19,492 nucleotides of DNA from the NCBI GenBank assembly GCA_041649275.1, contig JBAZNL010000024.1, positions 1 through 19,492 of the forward strand, written 5' to 3'. Below are positions 17,795 to 19,492 of the stretch, piece by piece. The notes beneath the pieces were generated by a model that worked only from the letters and a program-made list of their open reading frames with translations, did no database searches and was not told the DNA's origin. Position 1 is the first letter of the stretch. Every line of letters starts with the position of its first letter. Source of the stretch: Candidatus Izemoplasmatales bacterium (GTDB lineage Bacteria > Bacillota_I > Bacilli_A > Izemoplasmatales > Hujiaoplasmataceae). The position numbers were made by a program, and so were the translations under genes.

Positions 17795-19492
17795 ATGAAG
17801 AAGGGCTTTTTACTGCTTTCGTTCCTGCTTCTGGCGTTCGGAATCGTCGCGTGCGACAACACCACGACGGAGATCACCACGACCCAACCGGTGACCACGG
17901 ATGCCTTCTACATCTCCCTGTCGGGAGTCAGGGACACGGGTTTCACCGACGATAGCAAGATCTACGTCGACGAAACGTACAACCTGCTCGCCGGGGTTCA
18001 CGCCTATGGTTCCGACGGCGTCGACTACAAGGCGAACATCAGATGGCAGACGGACAACGACGCTTGCGAGGTCGACCCCGATAACGGCACGCTCAAGGCC
18101 TACTCGGCGACCGTCTGCAGCATCACCTACACCGTCTCCGTGAACGGCAAGTATGCCCGCGCGACGAGCAACATCAAGTTCACCGCCCGTCCGCTGACGA
18201 TCCAATTCACCGAGACCGACGCGATCGACAACGACGAATGGTTCGGCACCGACGGCGCCGCGATCGGCATCGACAGCTGGGACAACTCCGCGTACGTCTG
18301 GTACTACTGGGTCGCCAATGCCGACGTCCTCGGCACGACCGGCAGCGTCGGCGTCTCCGGCGGCAAACTGATCATCACCCAGGAAGGGCTCGGCGGCGTC
18401 AACTACGGCATGCAGACCGTGATGCTCTCCGACGTCGCCCTCGAGGAAGGCCGCACCTACAAGATCACGATGACGATCACATCCACCACGGACCGCATCA
18501 TCGACATGGTCACCAAGGCCCCCAACAGCGACTACGCCCACGACACCCACAGCTACATCGAAGTCAAGACCGGAACGTTCGACTACGAGATGGTCTGGGT
18601 CGCCAACCAGGCCGTCCTGCACATGAACATCCTGACCGGCACGGTTCAGGATCAGGCGAACGTCGGCACCCTCGAGTTCTCGAACTTCGTCCTTTGGGAA
18701 GGCCCGATCGTCATCGAATACGCCGAAGTCCCGGACTTCTTCACGAATGACGCGATCGCCGTCAGCACCGCCATCGAATCGATCGGCAGCGGCACCGACT
18801 CCGACTTCCTCCGCCAGTACTACTACTGGATGAATGACGGCGAAATCGCCGCCGAATACGTCGAAGGCGGCTTCGAGATCGAAATCGTCACCCCGACCTC
18901 CGTCGACTACGGCATCCAGATCCAGTGGAACGACATGCTCAAGCAGGACTTCACGCTGGTTCAGGGCGCGATGTACAAGCTGACGATGAACGTCAACGCC
19001 ACGACCGCCCGCACGATGGAAGTCAACGTCACCGGCGACCACTATTCGAAGCCCACGTCCCTCACCCAGAGAGTCGAACTGAGCGTCGGCGACAACGCCC
19101 TCGAATTCGAGTTCGAATCGCTCTATGACTACTACTTCATGAAGTTGAACTTCGGCAACTACGGCGACCTCGTCCAGACCGGCGTCTTCACGATCACCGA
19201 CCTGAAGCTCTACGTCGACGTCAACGCCGAACCGGCCCCCGTCGAGGACGACGTGACCTTCGATCACCTCTACACCTTCACGGAAGAGTGGAACCTGATC
19301 GAAAACGGCATCCAGAACGGCGACTTCGAAGCGGAGGGCTTCGCGGTCAACGGCGAAGGCTCGGCCTGGGCCAGCTGGACGACCGTCGACCAGTCCTGGG
19401 CTTCGGTCCAGATCGACGCGACCTTCACGGTCGTCGACGGCGCGGTCGAAGTCGAGACCCTCGGCACCGGCGGCGAAGTCTGGTACATCCAG
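17795..19492 (+). CDS. Lipoprotein with Ig-like domain and repeated carbohydrate-binding-like modules (3' partial)
   Basis: The frame is open from ATG 17795 to the window end with no stop, giving 566 residues and continuing. AAGGAGG at 17777-17783 favours this ATG over the one at 17786 (another frame, only 2 bases away). The signal peptide MKKGFLLLSFLLLAFG ends in IVAC, a good lipobox (Cys20), followed by a Thr-rich linker (22-37). Residues about 40-132 look like a bacterial Ig-like domain. Two related beta-rich modules follow, at about 133-308 and 309-490. Each has an NYGMQ/DYGIQ block, then RTYKITMTI or AMYKLTMNV, and a C-terminal strand in LEFSNFVLWE or FTITDLKLYV. A third starts near 500 with IQNGDFE, typical of CBM4/9-type modules. 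Probably surface-anchored binding of polysaccharide, or the front of a larger glycanase. Sugar control fits the operators upstream. Confidence 0.78.
   Translation, partial: MKKGFLLLSFLLLAFGIVACDNTTTEITTTQPVTTDAFYISLSGVRDTGFTDDSKIYVDETYNLLAGVHAYGSDGVDYKANIRWQTDNDACEVDPDNGTLKAYSATVCSITYTVSVNGKYARATSNIKFTARPLTIQFTETDAIDNDEWFGTDGAAIGIDSWDNSAYVWYYWVANADVLGTTGSVGVSGGKLIITQEGLGGVNYGMQTVMLSDVALEEGRTYKITMTITSTTDRIIDMVTKAPNSDYAHDTHSYIEVKTGTFDYEMVWVANQAVLHMNILTGTVQDQANVGTLEFSNFVLWEGPIVIEYAEVPDFFTNDAIAVSTAIESIGSGTDSDFLRQYYYWMNDGEIAAEYVEGGFEIEIVTPTSVDYGIQIQWNDMLKQDFTLVQGAMYKLTMNVNATTARTMEVNVTGDHYSKPTSLTQRVELSVGDNALEFEFESLYDYYFMKLNFGNYGDLVQTGVFTITDLKLYVDVNAEPAPVEDDVTFDHLYTFTEEWNLIENGIQNGDFEAEGFAVNGEGSAWASWTTVDQSWASVQIDATFTVVDGAVEVETLGTGGEVWYIQ

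Noticed and set aside
17810..19267. Minus-strand open frame (485 codons) near the right edge
   Set aside because: The plus-strand frame from 17795 has a lipobox, strong RBS, promoter and operators and stays open to the window end; the minus frame is its shadow.

Overview
The window reads as GC-rich bacterial DNA with standard stop usage. TGA ends several genes and tryptophan is encoded by TGG. Gene starts have strong AGGAGG-type ribosome binding sites. Promoters are AT-rich islands with TATAAT boxes, and terminators are short hairpins followed by T-runs. Lipoproteins with Thr-rich linkers, SipW-type signal peptidases, WalJ and a pyruvate:ferredoxin oxidoreductase together suggest an anaerobic, fermentative, single-membrane Bacillota/Mycoplasmatota-like organism. 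A GC-rich Izemoplasmatales/Acholeplasmatales relative is possible, but this is inference only. Every gene I can support lies on the + strand.

Region 1 (1-1880) holds two tandem, paralogous TasA/camelysin-like surface proteins, the first cut by the window edge. A stem-loop separates them and a nested-hairpin terminator closes the unit.

Region 2 (about 1981-8405) is the most interesting part. It looks like a six-gene operon: a SipW-type signal peptidase, a membrane-anchored McrB-type AAA+ ATPase, a DUF2357-like protein with a long Lys/Glu/Ala coiled coil, two more secreted proteins with SipW-type signal peptides, and a second SipW-type signal peptidase. An internal hairpin precedes the last gene and a terminator overlaps its stop codon. 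An McrBC-like motor pair thus sits inside a surface-protein secretion locus. I see no nuclease motif and no DNA-recognition domain, which suggests a motor adapted to export, assembly or remodelling of a TasA-like filament.

Region 3 (8430-13828) is housekeeping. It holds walJ, translationally coupled to a choline-kinase-type phosphotransferase, followed by a monocistronic nifJ with its own near-consensus promoter and a strong terminator.

Region 4 (13857-19492) holds a large lipoprotein with a duplicated architecture that may be PrsA/SurA-like. It is followed by a cation diffusion facilitator with Mn-type site residues, driven by a perfect consensus promoter and a highly structured 5' leader. 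The last gene is a lipoprotein with an Ig-like domain and repeated carbohydrate-binding-like modules, running off the right edge. Two LacI/CcpA-family-like operators overlap its promoter, so it is probably controlled by sugar.

No tRNA, rRNA, CRISPR array, insertion sequence or attachment site was seen. No gene-free stretch exceeds 300 bases.
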